Origin: Rhodanobacteraceae bacterium
GTDB lineage: Bacteria > Pseudomonadota > Gammaproteobacteria > Xanthomonadales > SZUA-5
DNA length: 42,520 nt
Direction of reading: 5' to 3'
NCBI GenBank assembly: GCA_016717705.1
Contig: JADKFD010000048.1
Span: forward strand, 1-42,520
Shown: positions 32,124 through 39,911 of the stretch, piece by piece
Numbering within the stretch: the first letter of the stretch is position 1
Layout: each line of letters begins with the position of its first letter
Translations under genes and position numbers: made by a program
The notes under the pieces: generated by a model
What the model was told of the DNA's origin: nothing
The model's database searches: none
What the model saw: the letters and a program-made list of their open reading frames with translations, nothing else

Positions 32124-34106
32124 TCAACCGCCGGACAACGCCAGCCGCAGGGCCTCCTTGACCTCGTCCTGGCTGCCACGCTTGATCGGCTTGCCGCCGC
32201 GGCTCAGCTCGAAGCACACGGTTTCCTGCTTGCCGTCGGCATGCTGGCGCACGATCTTGTTGAGCGAGTAGTCGCCCTTGCTGCCCAGGGCGATGCGCAC
32301 CATCTTGGGTTCCGGCGGCGGCGGTGCGGCAACTGGGGGTGGCGACTCTTCCGCCATCGACGCCAGGTCGAACATCAACGGCGTTTCCGGCTCGCGCAGC
32401 GGCACGGTGTCGAACAACGGCGCACTGGTTTCGCGCAGCGGTACCTGATCGAACAGCGGCTGCGCCGGCTCACGCAGCGGTACCGAGTCGAAACCAGGGA
32501 TGTCCGGGGGTGGCGCGGCGGGCCGCGCCGGGCGTTCGGGCACACGCTCGGCGGCAACCACCTTCGGCGCGGGTGCGGGTACAGACGCCGGCGCGGCTGC
32601 GGGCGCTGGCGCAGTCTGCGGACGCACCGCGGGCGGCTTGGTGGAGATCAGTCCCGGCGTCCATTCCAGCGGCGGCAACTCCTTGGAGTCGTCGACCACC
32701 GCAGGCGGGGGCGGCGGCGGTGGTGCGGCCAGCCTTGGCGGGTGTGGATCGGTGGCGGCAAAGCGCGCCGCGCCGGGCGGTGGCGGTGGTGCACTGCCTG
32801 CGGCAGCGGCCGTCGCCAGCGCCATCGGTGCCGCTGGCGTTGCCGCCTGCAGGACTTGCGCCGCACGCTGCCGCGCTGCCTCGGCGAGCTTGCCGGCGCG
32901 CGCCGCGCGGCGTGCCACGCCGTCGGCCTCGCGGCGCTTCTTGATCGCCCAGGTCACCGCGCTGCCGATCGCGATCAGCAGCAATGCGGCGATCCACGGG
33001 CGCGCCGCGAGCCAACCAACCACGATGGTGACCAGCCCGGCGATCAGGCCGAACAATCCTCCGGCAATGCTCAGCGACACCGTGACCAGCCGCCCGACGA
33101 CCGGAATCATCGACAGGAAGCTGCCCAGCCACGAGGCGATGCCGGCGGCGCCCATGACTGCGCAGATCAGGCCACCGACGCGCAGGATGTGGGTGAAGCC
33201 CGCGCTCTCGGCCTGCGCCTGCTTGATCAAGTCCTTGGCGCCGCGGCTACCCCCGGAGGCCAGCAGGATCGTGTCGCCGCTGCTGGCGCGCCAGGGCACG
33301 ATGAACTCGCCCTGCTGGGCGCCGATCATGGTCAGCGGGTAGTCGTTGGCGAAGCGGTAGAAGCTGACGCTGAGGTCGCCAAGCTGCGCCTCTTCGGACG
33401 CCTGATTGCCACGGTAGTAGACGCCGGGCTCCAGTTGATACCAGCGCTTGGCGGTCAGCGCGGAGCTGAGTTCCGGCAGATCTTCGACCAGGGCCGGCCA
33501 TTTCCCGAGGCTGCCGAGCGCGTCGGGGTCGTACATATCGTCCAGCGCCTGATCGGCGACGTCGCGATTGTTGAAGCGATACGGCCCAAAACGCGCGTCG
33601 GCGGCGAAGAAGCTGTCGCTGCTCAACGCCGGCTTGGGATTCTCGTGGCCGGCCGGTTCGTGGAACTGGCTGGAGTCCTGATATTCGTTCGACCAGTCCT
33701 GCTCGTAGTGGTAGGTGGTCTTCTTCTTGCGGCCGCGCCCGCTGCTTTCCTCGTATTCGATCCACTGGAACATCTCGACGTAGCGATACAGGGCGACACC
33801 GTCGGTGCGGATGCCAAACACATCGTCGCGGGCGCCGGCCTGACTGTTCACCCGCGCCGAGAGGTGGATCGGTTTGCCTTCCAGCGCTGGACTGATCGCA
33901 GTCGGCGGCGCCGGCTGCACCTGCTGCGCAACCTCGATCAGGGCGTCGCCATGGCGCTTGCTGTAACCCTCGTTCCAGAACAACACGAACAGCGCACCGA
34001 GGAACAACAAGCCCGATCCCAGCGAGCGCACTCCGCCGGTGGTACGACTGAACCAACTGCCACCTGCGTCACCGTCGTCGCCTTCCAGATCCACGTCATC
34101 GAGCAC
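32124..34106 (-). CDS. TMEM43-family membrane protein with proline-rich tail and 13-residue repeats
   Basis: 660-aa protein. An N-terminal membrane helix (LGSGLLFLGALFVLFWNEGY, ~28-47) is followed by a large soluble domain (residues 60-310) and a cluster of membrane helices (about 315-400: GGLICAVMGAAGIASWLGSF etc.). This layout is that of TMEM43/LUMA (DUF1625) proteins. The next ~140 residues are Ala/Pro-rich. Residues 539-580 hold three tandem units of the form FDxVPLRExxxPL with a 13-residue period. A small charged C-terminal domain follows (MVRIALGSKGDYSLNKIVRQ...). Function in bacteria is unknown. It is monocistronic, facing the family A element. Confidence 0.8.
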   Translation of the reverse strand: MLDDVDLEGDDGDAGGSWFSRTTGGVRSLGSGLLFLGALFVLFWNEGYSKRHGDALIEVAQQVQPAPPTAISPALEGKPIHLSARVNSQAGARDDVFGIRTDGVALYRYVEMFQWIEYEESSGRGRKKKTTYHYEQDWSNEYQDSSQFHEPAGHENPKPALSSDSFFAADARFGPYRFNNRDVADQALDDMYDPDALGSLGKWPALVEDLPELSSALTAKRWYQLEPGVYYRGNQASEEAQLGDLSVSFYRFANDYPLTMIGAQQGEFIVPWRASSGDTILLASGGSRGAKDLIKQAQAESAGFTHILRVGGLICAVMGAAGIASWLGSFLSMIPVVGRLVTVSLSIAGGLFGLIAGLVTIVVGWLAARPWIAALLLIAIGSAVTWAIKKRREADGVARRAARAGKLAEAARQRAAQVLQAATPAAPMALATAAAAGSAPPPPPGAARFAATDPHPPRLAAPPPPPPPAVVDDSKELPPLEWTPGLISTKPPAVRPQTAPAPAAAPASVPAPAPKVVAAERVPERPARPAAPPPDIPGFDSVPLREPAQPLFDQVPLRETSAPLFDTVPLREPETPLMFDLASMAEESPPPVAAPPPPEPKMVRIALGSKGDYSLNKIVRQHADGKQETVCFELSRGGKPIKRGSQDEVKEALRLALSGG

Positions 34107-34182
34107 GGCCGATTACTCTTGTTCGCAAAATCTTCACGAATGCTAACTGTCCTTCTGGATCGCGTGAAGGGTCGCCGTGAAA

Positions 34183-34275
34183 GTAGGCCGCGTGTGCGCA
34201 GCTTCATCGCGCTCACCGGCGCTTTGCCGGTAACACATTGCGCCGGTGAGCCGCTGCGCGGCACGCACGGCCTAC
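34183..34275. repeat. 93-bp nested palindrome between TMEM43-like and DUF1287 genes
   Basis: Outer ends GTAGGCC / GGCCTAC, middle arms CGTGTGCGCAGC / GCTGCGCGGCACGC (imperfect), inner arms GCTCACCGGCGC / GCGCCGGTGAGC, with a 17-nt loop. A run of five T follows on the plus strand (34284-34288). The rest of the 34107-34307 gap shows nothing further. Confidence 0.7.
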
Positions 34276-34307
34276 ATGCGCGCTTTTTGGGTGTGGCGTG
34301 TGCTGCA

Positions 34308-34920
34308 TCAATCGGCCGCTGGAGGTCCCTCGGTACATGCCGGCACCAGCCCCTCCGGCCGATAGCGGTAGTGCCCGGTGATCTCGAACTCGTGCAGCAC
34401 ATCTTCTTCGCGCGCGCCGGCGCCGATGTTGTGCACGACCAGCGGCGTCCCTGCCGCGCTGACGCGATCGGACACGATGCCGATATGCGGCACGCCGGCG
34501 GGCAATCGCCAGGTCACCAGGTCGCCGGGCAGATAGTCGGCGTCCGCACCGTCGCTACCCAGGGAAAGCCCGTGGCGGCTGAAAAAGCGTTGCAGATTGG
34601 GCACTCGCCGGTGGTCGATGTTGCGATCGGTCGTGCGCAGGCCCCAGTTGCGCGGATAGCTGGAAAAGTGCGCCGCCATGTCCTCATGCACCGCCTTTTG
34701 CAGGTCGATGCCGACCGCGCGATAGGCACGGATCACGACATCGGTGCAGACGCCGCTCTCCAGCGGCACATCGCCGCCGGGATAGGCGAGGCGCACATAG
34801 CTCGGGTCATAGCCCAAGGTCACGCCGATCTGGGTGCGACTGGCGTCGACCAGGCATTGCTGGGCTGGCGCGGGGGTGGTAGCCAGGCCAAGAAAGCCAG
34901 ATCCCGAGTCGAACTGCCAT
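34308..34920 (-). CDS. DUF1287 domain protein, secreted, probable frameshift in signal peptide
   Basis: About 203-aa DUF1287 protein. The conserved body reads LVDASRTQIGVTLGYDPSYV, PGGDVPLESGVCTDVVIRAY (with the conserved Cys), GLRTTDRNIDHRRVPNLQRF, DYLPGDLVTWRLP and HIGIVSDRVS...LVVHNIGAG, an NlpC/P60-like layout with Cys and His. An ATG at 34920 with an ideal GGAGGG site (34925-34930) starts a signal peptide (MAVRLGIWLSW) in another frame; one extra base in GGCC at 34886-34889 would join it to LATTPAPAQQ. Without that shift no good start is seen in the body frame. Role unknown, possibly cell-wall related. Confidence 0.75.
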
Positions 34921-34987
34921 CGCCACCCTCCGATTGACCGATCGAAATGCAAAGACCCAGGCAAGTCGTGCGAGTTCCAGCCGCCAG

Positions 34988-35050
34988 TTGCAGGAGCGAC
35001 GTGTACGTCGCGACGGGCGGATGGTCGCGACGTACACGTCGCTCCACAAC
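34988..35050. repeat. Family A variant pair (GTACGTC tip)
   Basis: TTGCAGGAGCGACGTGTACG (with TCGCGAC) at 34988-35014 and its inverted copy at 35024-35050, spacer 9 nt. Same GGAGCG head as family A but another palindromic tip (CGACGTGTACGTCG). Located upstream of the DUF1287 gene, between it and the kinase gene. Confidence 0.8.
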
Positions 35051-35074
35051 AGTATTGGACCTGGCGCGCCGCAT

Positions 35075-36121
35075 CTACAACCGCTCGGCCTGCTGCTCCA
35101 GCGTGATCAGATGTTCTTCCCAGAAGCGTGCCTGTGCCGCGAAGGGAAAGGCGCGCGGGAAGGCCGGATCGTCGAAGCGTGCCGACAGCCAGCCGCCGTA
35201 GTGGATCATGCGCAAAGCGCGCAAGGGCTCGATCAGCGCCGCTTCGCTCCAGTCGAAGGGGCGGAACATCTCGTAACCGCTGACCAGCGCTGCCAGCGCG
35301 CGGCGCCGCCCATCGTCGTCGCCGGGCAGCAACATCCACAGATCCTGGATCGCCGGCCCGCTGCAGGCATCGTCGAAATCGACGAAGGCCGGGCCGTCGT
35401 CGTTCCACAACAGGTTGCCCGGATGCATGTCGCCATGCAGGCGCAGCATCGACATCGGACCGCAACGTTCGAAAGCCGCGCGCACGGCGCCGAGCAGATC
35501 GCCCACCGAGGATGCGAAACGCGGCTTCATCGCTTCCGGAAGCAGCGGGCCTGCAAGGGTTGCCGCGAGGCCGGCGTCGCCCAGGCGCGCAATCGACAAC
35601 GGCGGGCGCTGCTGAAAGCGCCCGGCGCGGCCGACCCCGTGCAGGCGCGCGATCAAGCGACCGAGCCACTCCAGATGCTCATCGGCTTCGAGCTCCGGTG
35701 CGCGTCCGCGCAACTTGGGGAACAGCGCGACCCGATAGGTCGACGCGGCACTGCCCGAGGCATCCTCGCTGGCCGCGCGCGCATCCAGATGGATCTCGAC
35801 CAGGCTGCGACCGTCGCCGTCGCGAATGGCCGCGGCTACGGGCAGGTCGGCAGCCGCCAGTTCATCGAGAAAGGCATGCTCTTCGAGGATTTCCGCGTCA
35901 CTCAGACGTCCCGGCCGGTAGAACTTGGCGATCAGCGGTTCGGCGCCCTCGCGACCCACCAGATAAACGCGGTTCTCGAAACTGTTGAGCGCGAACAATC
36001 GGCCGTCGCTGGCGACACCGAGGTGTTCGACCGCGTCGAGTACGGTTTCCGGGCGCAGCGCGTCGAACGGGTGGCCGTTGGCCCCCGCAACCGCGACCGA
36101 CGGCGCCTGGTTGCCGCTCAC
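35075..36121 (-). CDS. srkA: SrkA/RdoA-type stress response kinase
   Basis: 348-aa kinase-fold protein matching E. coli SrkA (formerly YihE), a Ser/Thr kinase that counters stress-induced death. Landmarks are LNSFENRVYLV..., AKFYRPGRLSDAEILEEHAF (Lys and Glu of the N-lobe), catalytic LRLHGDMHPGNLLW, metal-binding FVDFDDACSGPAIQDLWMLL and PLRALRMIHYGGWL. GTG 36121 overlaps the thioesterase stop (GTGA) and is preferred; ATG 36163 would overlap by 46 bp. E. coli srkA is next to dsbA, but here it is coupled to a thioesterase. Confidence 0.9.
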   Translation of the reverse strand: MSGNQAPSVAVAGANGHPFDALRPETVLDAVEHLGVASDGRLFALNSFENRVYLVGREGAEPLIAKFYRPGRLSDAEILEEHAFLDELAAADLPVAAAIRDGDGRSLVEIHLDARAASEDASGSAASTYRVALFPKLRGRAPELEADEHLEWLGRLIARLHGVGRAGRFQQRPPLSIARLGDAGLAATLAGPLLPEAMKPRFASSVGDLLGAVRAAFERCGPMSMLRLHGDMHPGNLLWNDDGPAFVDFDDACSGPAIQDLWMLLPGDDDGRRRALAALVSGYEMFRPFDWSEAALIEPLRALRMIHYGGWLSARFDDPAFPRAFPFAAQARFWEEHLITLEQQAERL

Positions 36122-36543
36122 GGCACTTTGGACACGACGGCCATCGTCAGCCGCGAAATGCACACCAGTGCGCCTTCGTCATTCTCGATGCGGATTTCCC
36201 ACACCTGGGTGGAGCGGCCGGTATGCAGCGGCCGCGCGGTTCCGGTCACCCAGCCGGCGCGCACGCCGCGCAGATGATTCGCATTGATCTCGATGCCGAC
36301 CACTGCCGCGTCGCCGCCCGCCACCATGCCAGCGCCGATGCTGCCCAGCGATTCGGCCAGCACCACCGAGGCGCCGCCGTGCAGCAGGCCGTAGGGCTGG
36401 TGCGTGCGCCGGTCCACCGGCATGCGCCCACGCACGAAGTCGTCGCCGACCTCGGTGATCTCCATCCCGAGGTGTTCGCCGATGGTGTTGTGCGACAGGG
36501 CGTTCAGTTGCTCGGGGGTCAATGCGCTTTTCCAGAGAGCCAT
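36118..36543 (-). CDS. Hotdog-fold thioesterase, MenI/YdiI-like
   Basis: 141-aa acyl-CoA thioesterase. It starts MALWKSALTPEQLNALSHNT. The segments GLLHGGASVVLAESLGS and AAVVGIEINANHLRGVR closely match E. coli YdiI (MenI, 1,4-dihydroxy-2-naphthoyl-CoA hydrolase) and its paralogue EntH. The catalytic Glu of YdiI aligns with E in VLAESLGS. Length is standard. No menaquinone genes are nearby, so the physiological substrate remains open. It is coupled to srkA by a 4-bp overlap. An AGGA site lies 8 nt before the ATG. Confidence 0.9.
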   Translation of the reverse strand: MALWKSALTPEQLNALSHNTIGEHLGMEITEVGDDFVRGRMPVDRRTHQPYGLLHGGASVVLAESLGSIGAGMVAGGDAAVVGIEINANHLRGVRAGWVTGTARPLHTGRSTQVWEIRIENDEGALVCISRLTMAVVSKVP

Positions 36544-36650
36544 GGGCCGAGTCCTGCGTTGGTTCGGATTCTCCGAGCCTATCGCAATTTCCGCCGCGCC
36601 CAGTGGGCGCGGACCGGGCACCGCATCCCGCGCAGTCCCCGCGCCCGACA

Positions 36651-36692
36651 TCTTGCGTGAACTTCCGGCAAATTGCAGGAGCGCGCTCGATG
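36651..36692. repeat. Remnant of a family A element
   Basis: The conserved spacer (ATCTTGCGTGAACTTCCGGC AAAT) followed by TTGCAGGAGCGCGCTCGATGC, one arm with a shortened tip. The left arm is lost. It marks the same element type, half deleted. Confidence 0.65.
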
Positions 36693-36736
36693 CCGTCCAA
36701 ATCCGCTCCCCGAGCAAAGCCCGCTCCAACTTACGC

Positions 36737-37327
36737 TCAGCGACTCAACTCGTAGAACTCGACGTGATCGGCCTGCGCATCGAAAATCATGCGCACACGT
36801 CCATCCTTCAGTGTCTCGACCAGGCCAACGCTGTCCAGCGCCAGGTCCTCGCCATCGGCATCGCCGGAAAGGCCGCTGTAACTGCGGTAGGGCTCGTCGT
36901 TGACCGACTGCCCGCCGAGAAACACCCAGCGGCCTTCGCCCGAAGGATAGATCTGCCCGTGCCGGCGCTGCGATCCGCTGGTCTTGGTGAACACCAGGGT
37001 GCCGTCCTCGGTCAGCTCGACGATGCAGCGGAACGCCGGATAGGCGAACACGCCAGTGCTGCTGTCGACCTGGGTCGAGCGGCAGCGCCAGTTGCCCAGC
37101 AGTGCCTCGTAATCGGTGACCCGCAGCGGCGCATCGAGCAAAGCCAGCGCGCCCGGCGCGTCGCTGCGGCCGTAGGCATCGGGCGCCAGATGCTCGAGTG
37201 CACGGTGGGCTCGCTCGTGCGCAGCGTCGATCGACGCCTCATGGGCATCGTGCATGACTTCGCGCCAGCCGTCGTCGGCAAAGGCAGCCAGGGGGGCCAG
37301 ACACAGCACAGCGAGCAGACTTCGCAT
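36737..37327 (-). CDS. DUF4893-like secreted protein
   Basis: 196-aa protein with signal peptide MRSLLAVLCLAPLAAFADD. The mature part has a helical N-terminal segment (EVMHDAHEASIDAAHERAHR) and a beta-rich body with LLGNWRCRSTQV, FAYPAFRCIVELTEDGTLVF, GQIYPSGEGRWVFLGGQSVN and MIFDAQADHVEFYELSR, consistent with the DUF4893 family; the function is unknown. ATG 37327 is used since it starts the signal peptide, though the frame is open up to 37471. Confidence 0.75.
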   Translation of the reverse strand: MRSLLAVLCLAPLAAFADDGWREVMHDAHEASIDAAHERAHRALEHLAPDAYGRSDAPGALALLDAPLRVTDYEALLGNWRCRSTQVDSSTGVFAYPAFRCIVELTEDGTLVFTKTSGSQRRHGQIYPSGEGRWVFLGGQSVNDEPYRSYSGLSGDADGEDLALDSVGLVETLKDGRVRMIFDAQADHVEFYELSR

Positions 37328-37406
37328 CGGAACCAGACCTGCAGATTCGGGATGCTTCCTATATTGCATCAGATCGCGGGGCGGTAGACCTCGGTTCCGG
37401 CGCGCG

Positions 37407-37835
37407 TCAGAGCGCCCCGTCCTGGTCCCACAGTTCCACCCGCTGCACCACCGGAATCCAGCTGGCCTCATAACGGTCGTCCAGTTGCGCGGCGACGGTG
37501 TAGGTGCGCCGCGGTTCCACCTGCAGTTTCAGGACCTGCTCCTTGAGCGCCCCCTGTGGCTGCCGCCGCCGCGGAAACGCCGCAGCCTCGGTGCCCGAGG
37601 TCATGCCAATCAGGTGTTCGCCGGGGGACAGCGTGATGCAGGAGTCGCCGCGGTGCGCGGACAATTTCCCATCGATGGACTGCAAGGACACCACGTAGAG
37701 TTGGCGGTCCCGCTGGGCGTGCACCTTGCCGAGCGTGCTGCAGACCTTGGCCTGCTGCGAGGGCTCGGAGGCGGCTGCAGGCTGGACGACCGCCACGGCG
37801 CACAGCGCCAGGCACAGCAAGGAAGCGGATTTCAT
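37407..37835 (-). CDS. Hypothetical secreted protein
   Basis: 142-aa protein with a clear signal peptide (MKSASLLCLALCAVAVVQPA, cleavage after AAA). I do not recognise the family. The mature part has two Cys residues (KVCSTLGK, GDSCITLSPG) and reads like a small beta-sandwich, with LYVVSLQSIDGK, LSPGEHLIGMTSG and VEPRRTYTVAAQLDD, a pattern seen in PEGA-like or carboxypeptidase-regulatory-like domains. It ends IPVVQRVELWDQDGAL. It is separated from the DUF4893-like gene by 79 bp and probably shares its direction only. Confidence 0.7.
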   Translation of the reverse strand: MKSASLLCLALCAVAVVQPAAASEPSQQAKVCSTLGKVHAQRDRQLYVVSLQSIDGKLSAHRGDSCITLSPGEHLIGMTSGTEAAAFPRRRQPQGALKEQVLKLQVEPRRTYTVAAQLDDRYEASWIPVVQRVELWDQDGAL

Positions 37836-37883
37836 CGGCGTGGCCTCGGGGCTTGGGACTTTGCAAGTGTCGCTCAGCGCGCC

Positions 37884-37945
37884 TTGATGCAGGTCACCGA
37901 CAATGGTTAATTCGCATCAAGCTTGCGACGGTTGATGCAAGTCAT
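37884..37945. promoter_or_regulatory. Repeated TTGATGC sites, possible Anr/Dnr-type boxes
   Basis: TTGATGCAGGTCAC (37884-37897) and TTGATGCAAGTCAT (37932-37945) are 48 bp apart. Each fits TTGAT-N4-RTCAA at all but one position. A third, inverted TGATGC copy (GCATCAA 37914-37920) pairs with the second. They lie between the divergent secreted-protein gene and the SirB-like remnant upstream of cytochrome b561. The factor is unknown. Confidence 0.3.
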
Positions 37946-38007
37946 TGGCGCCGATCGTGGCCGCCATGGAGCATGACCCCATTGCCGCAGAAGGGACCTG
38001 GTCGTGG

Positions 38008-38408
38008 ATGATCGAATATTAACCGGCGATCAAATCGGCGCACGTCGGGCTGGTGCTCGCCAGCGGCAGCCTGTTCGCCCTGCGCGGCCTGCTGTCGCTG
38101 AACAATCAGCCAGCGGCACAGCATTGGGCGCTGCGCCGGCTCAGCTACGCCATCGACATCGCACTTTTGGGGGCCGCCGGCGTGCTGATGTCGATGGTCC
38201 ACATGTACCCGTTCAGCGCCAGGACGGCTGACCCCAATGCCACTGTTGCTGGTCTACATCGCACTCGGCAGCTACGCGCTGCGGCGTGCGCGCAGCCGTG
38301 GCGCCCGTCTGGCCTGCCTGCTGGCCGCCCTCGCCACCTATCTGCTCATGTTCGGCATAGCGCGTGCCCACCACCCGCTGGGTTGGCTGCGCTGTTGGGG
38401 CTGGGCCT
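38008..38408 (+). pseudogene. SirB-like small membrane protein remnant
   Basis: The sequence resembles SirB-type four-helix membrane proteins (~125 aa). ATG 38008 reads MIEY and then meets TAA at 38020-38022. In the same frame follows PAIKSAHVGLVLASGSLFAL and RRLSYAIDIALLGAAGVLMS...VHMYPFSA, as in SirB. After a shift near 38218-38235 (a GGCT repeat looks collapsed) the third frame continues MPLLLVYIALGSYALRRARS and LLAALATYLLMFGIARAHH, ending WLRCWGWA at 38408. A stop plus an indel in 400 bp suggests real decay. Confidence 0.75.
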
Positions 38409-38520
38409 GACCACGGCGTGAACGAACGGCGTGCCCTTAATCCATCGCTAAGCTGGTGAATCGACACTGTTATCCAGGGTGCGATCCGGCACCGGCTCTC
38501 AACCACAGACAGGTGCAATC

Positions 38521-39057
38521 ATGGATGCGCAGAACCAGGGATACGGTGCGGTGGCGAGGGCGCTGCACTGGCTGATGGCGGCATTGATGATCCTGCAGTG
38601 GTTCTCGGGCGAAGAGAGCAAGGCCTTCGGCGGGATGAGCTTTCACTTCTCGCTCGGCCTGACGCTGATGCTGCTGGTCCTGATCCGCCTGGGCTGGCGC
38701 GTCACCCATCCGGTGCCCGCATTGCCGTCTTCCGCGCCGGCCTGGGAGCGCACCGTTGCCCGCCTCATGCACCTGTCCTGGTATCTGTTGATGCTGGCCC
38801 TGCCCTTGAGCGGCATCCTCTATCGGCAGTTTCGTGGAAAGACCACATCCTGGTTCGGACTCGCCGACCTGCCGGCCTGGCTCAGCCCCGACAAGTATTG
38901 GGCGCATCAATCCGAGGACATCCACAAGATCCTGGGCACCGTGTTCCTGGTGTTGCTGACCCTGCACGTCGTCGCCGCGCTCAAGCACCATTTCATCGAT
39001 CGCGACGGAGTGCTGCGGGGAATGCTGGTCCGGGTGGCAGTCCGTCCTGCCAGATGA
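38521..39057 (+). CDS. Cytochrome b561 family protein
   Basis: 178-aa membrane haem protein with four helices. Haem-ligand histidines are placed as in bacterial b561: ARALHWLMAALM (helix 1), FGGMSFHFSLGLTLML (helix 2), LMHLSWYLLMLALPLSG (helix 3) and VFLVLLTLHVVAALKHHF (helix 4). It would move electrons from the quinone pool or to superoxide, as shown for E. coli CybB. ATG 38521 is used. It overlaps the following methyltransferase frame by 4 bp if that starts at 39054. Confidence 0.9.
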   Translation: MDAQNQGYGAVARALHWLMAALMILQWFSGEESKAFGGMSFHFSLGLTLMLLVLIRLGWRVTHPVPALPSSAPAWERTVARLMHLSWYLLMLALPLSGILYRQFRGKTTSWFGLADLPAWLSPDKYWAHQSEDIHKILGTVFLVLLTLHVVAALKHHFIDRDGVLRGMLVRVAVRPAR

Positions 39058-39857
39058 GTCGCCCGGGGTATGCGATGATCGTCGACAAACGGCGTGCCCC
39101 TGGATCTATGAGCGAGTTGCTCGGACAACTGAAGAAGAAAGTTGCCTTCTTGCGGCGGACTCCGTTCCATCCCCAATGGCTGCTGTCAACAAAGTTCTCG
39201 ACGACATCATGGGTCGCGCGAAACGCGCGTGGCGTGGTGCTCGATATTGGATGCGCCGATCGTTGGGCTGAACGTCGCCTGCTGCCAGAGTGCCGCTATC
39301 TGGCCCTCGACTATCCGGTCACCGGCGCAGCAATTTACCGCGCCCGACCAGACATCTTCGCCACTGCCAGTGCGCTGCCACTAGGGGATGCGTGCATTGA
39401 CACCGTCCTGTTTCTGGAGGTCGCCGAACACTTGGCTGAACCGGACTGCGCGTTTGCCGAGATTGCCCGCGTCATCCGCCCGGGCGGGCTGCTGTTGATG
39501 TCAGTACCCTTTCTGTACCCGATTCACGACGCCCCGCACGACTTCCAGCGCTACACGGAGCATGGACTCACGCGTCGACTGGAGATGGCGGGATTGCGTG
39601 TCGAGTCGCTGCAAGCCACCACCAGCAGCCTTGAGGCGGCGGGAATGCTGACCTGCCTGGCGTTGGCCGGCAGCGCGGTCGAGAGCATTCGCCGCAGGCA
39701 CCTCAGCATGTTGCTCGCGCCGTTGCTGCTATTGCTGGTACCCGCTGTCAATCTGGGAGCCTGGCTTATGGGCATGCTGTTGCCGCACTGGCCAGCATTC
39801 ACGGCTGGGTACCGGATCCAGGCGCGTCGGCCGGCCAGCCAAGCCTCGGGGTCGTGA
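39054..39857 (+). CDS. Class I SAM-dependent methyltransferase with C-terminal membrane helices
   Basis: About 267 aa. SAM-binding motif I is VVLDIGCADRWAERRLLP. Later motifs are ASALPLGDACIDTVLFLEVAEHLAEPDCAFAEIARVIRPGGLLLMSVPF, typical of Methyltransf_11. The C-terminus carries a hydrophobic segment (LSMLLAPLLLLLVPAVNLGA and LMGMLLP), suggesting membrane attachment. ATG 39054 overlaps the b561 stop (ATGA); ATG 39108 (MSELLGQLKKK) is an equally plausible start. Its neighbours (a membrane glycosyltransferase and another methyltransferase) suggest a role in lipid-linked glycan modification, by context only. Confidence 0.85.
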   Translation: MSRPGYAMIVDKRRAPGSMSELLGQLKKKVAFLRRTPFHPQWLLSTKFSTTSWVARNARGVVLDIGCADRWAERRLLPECRYLALDYPVTGAAIYRARPDIFATASALPLGDACIDTVLFLEVAEHLAEPDCAFAEIARVIRPGGLLLMSVPFLYPIHDAPHDFQRYTEHGLTRRLEMAGLRVESLQATTSSLEAAGMLTCLALAGSAVESIRRRHLSMLLAPLLLLLVPAVNLGAWLMGMLLPHWPAFTAGYRIQARRPASQASGS

Positions 39858-39911
39858 CCGAGACGTCGCGGCGACCGGCTACCCCGCGATGCACAGCCAA
39901 CTTCGAGGGAC

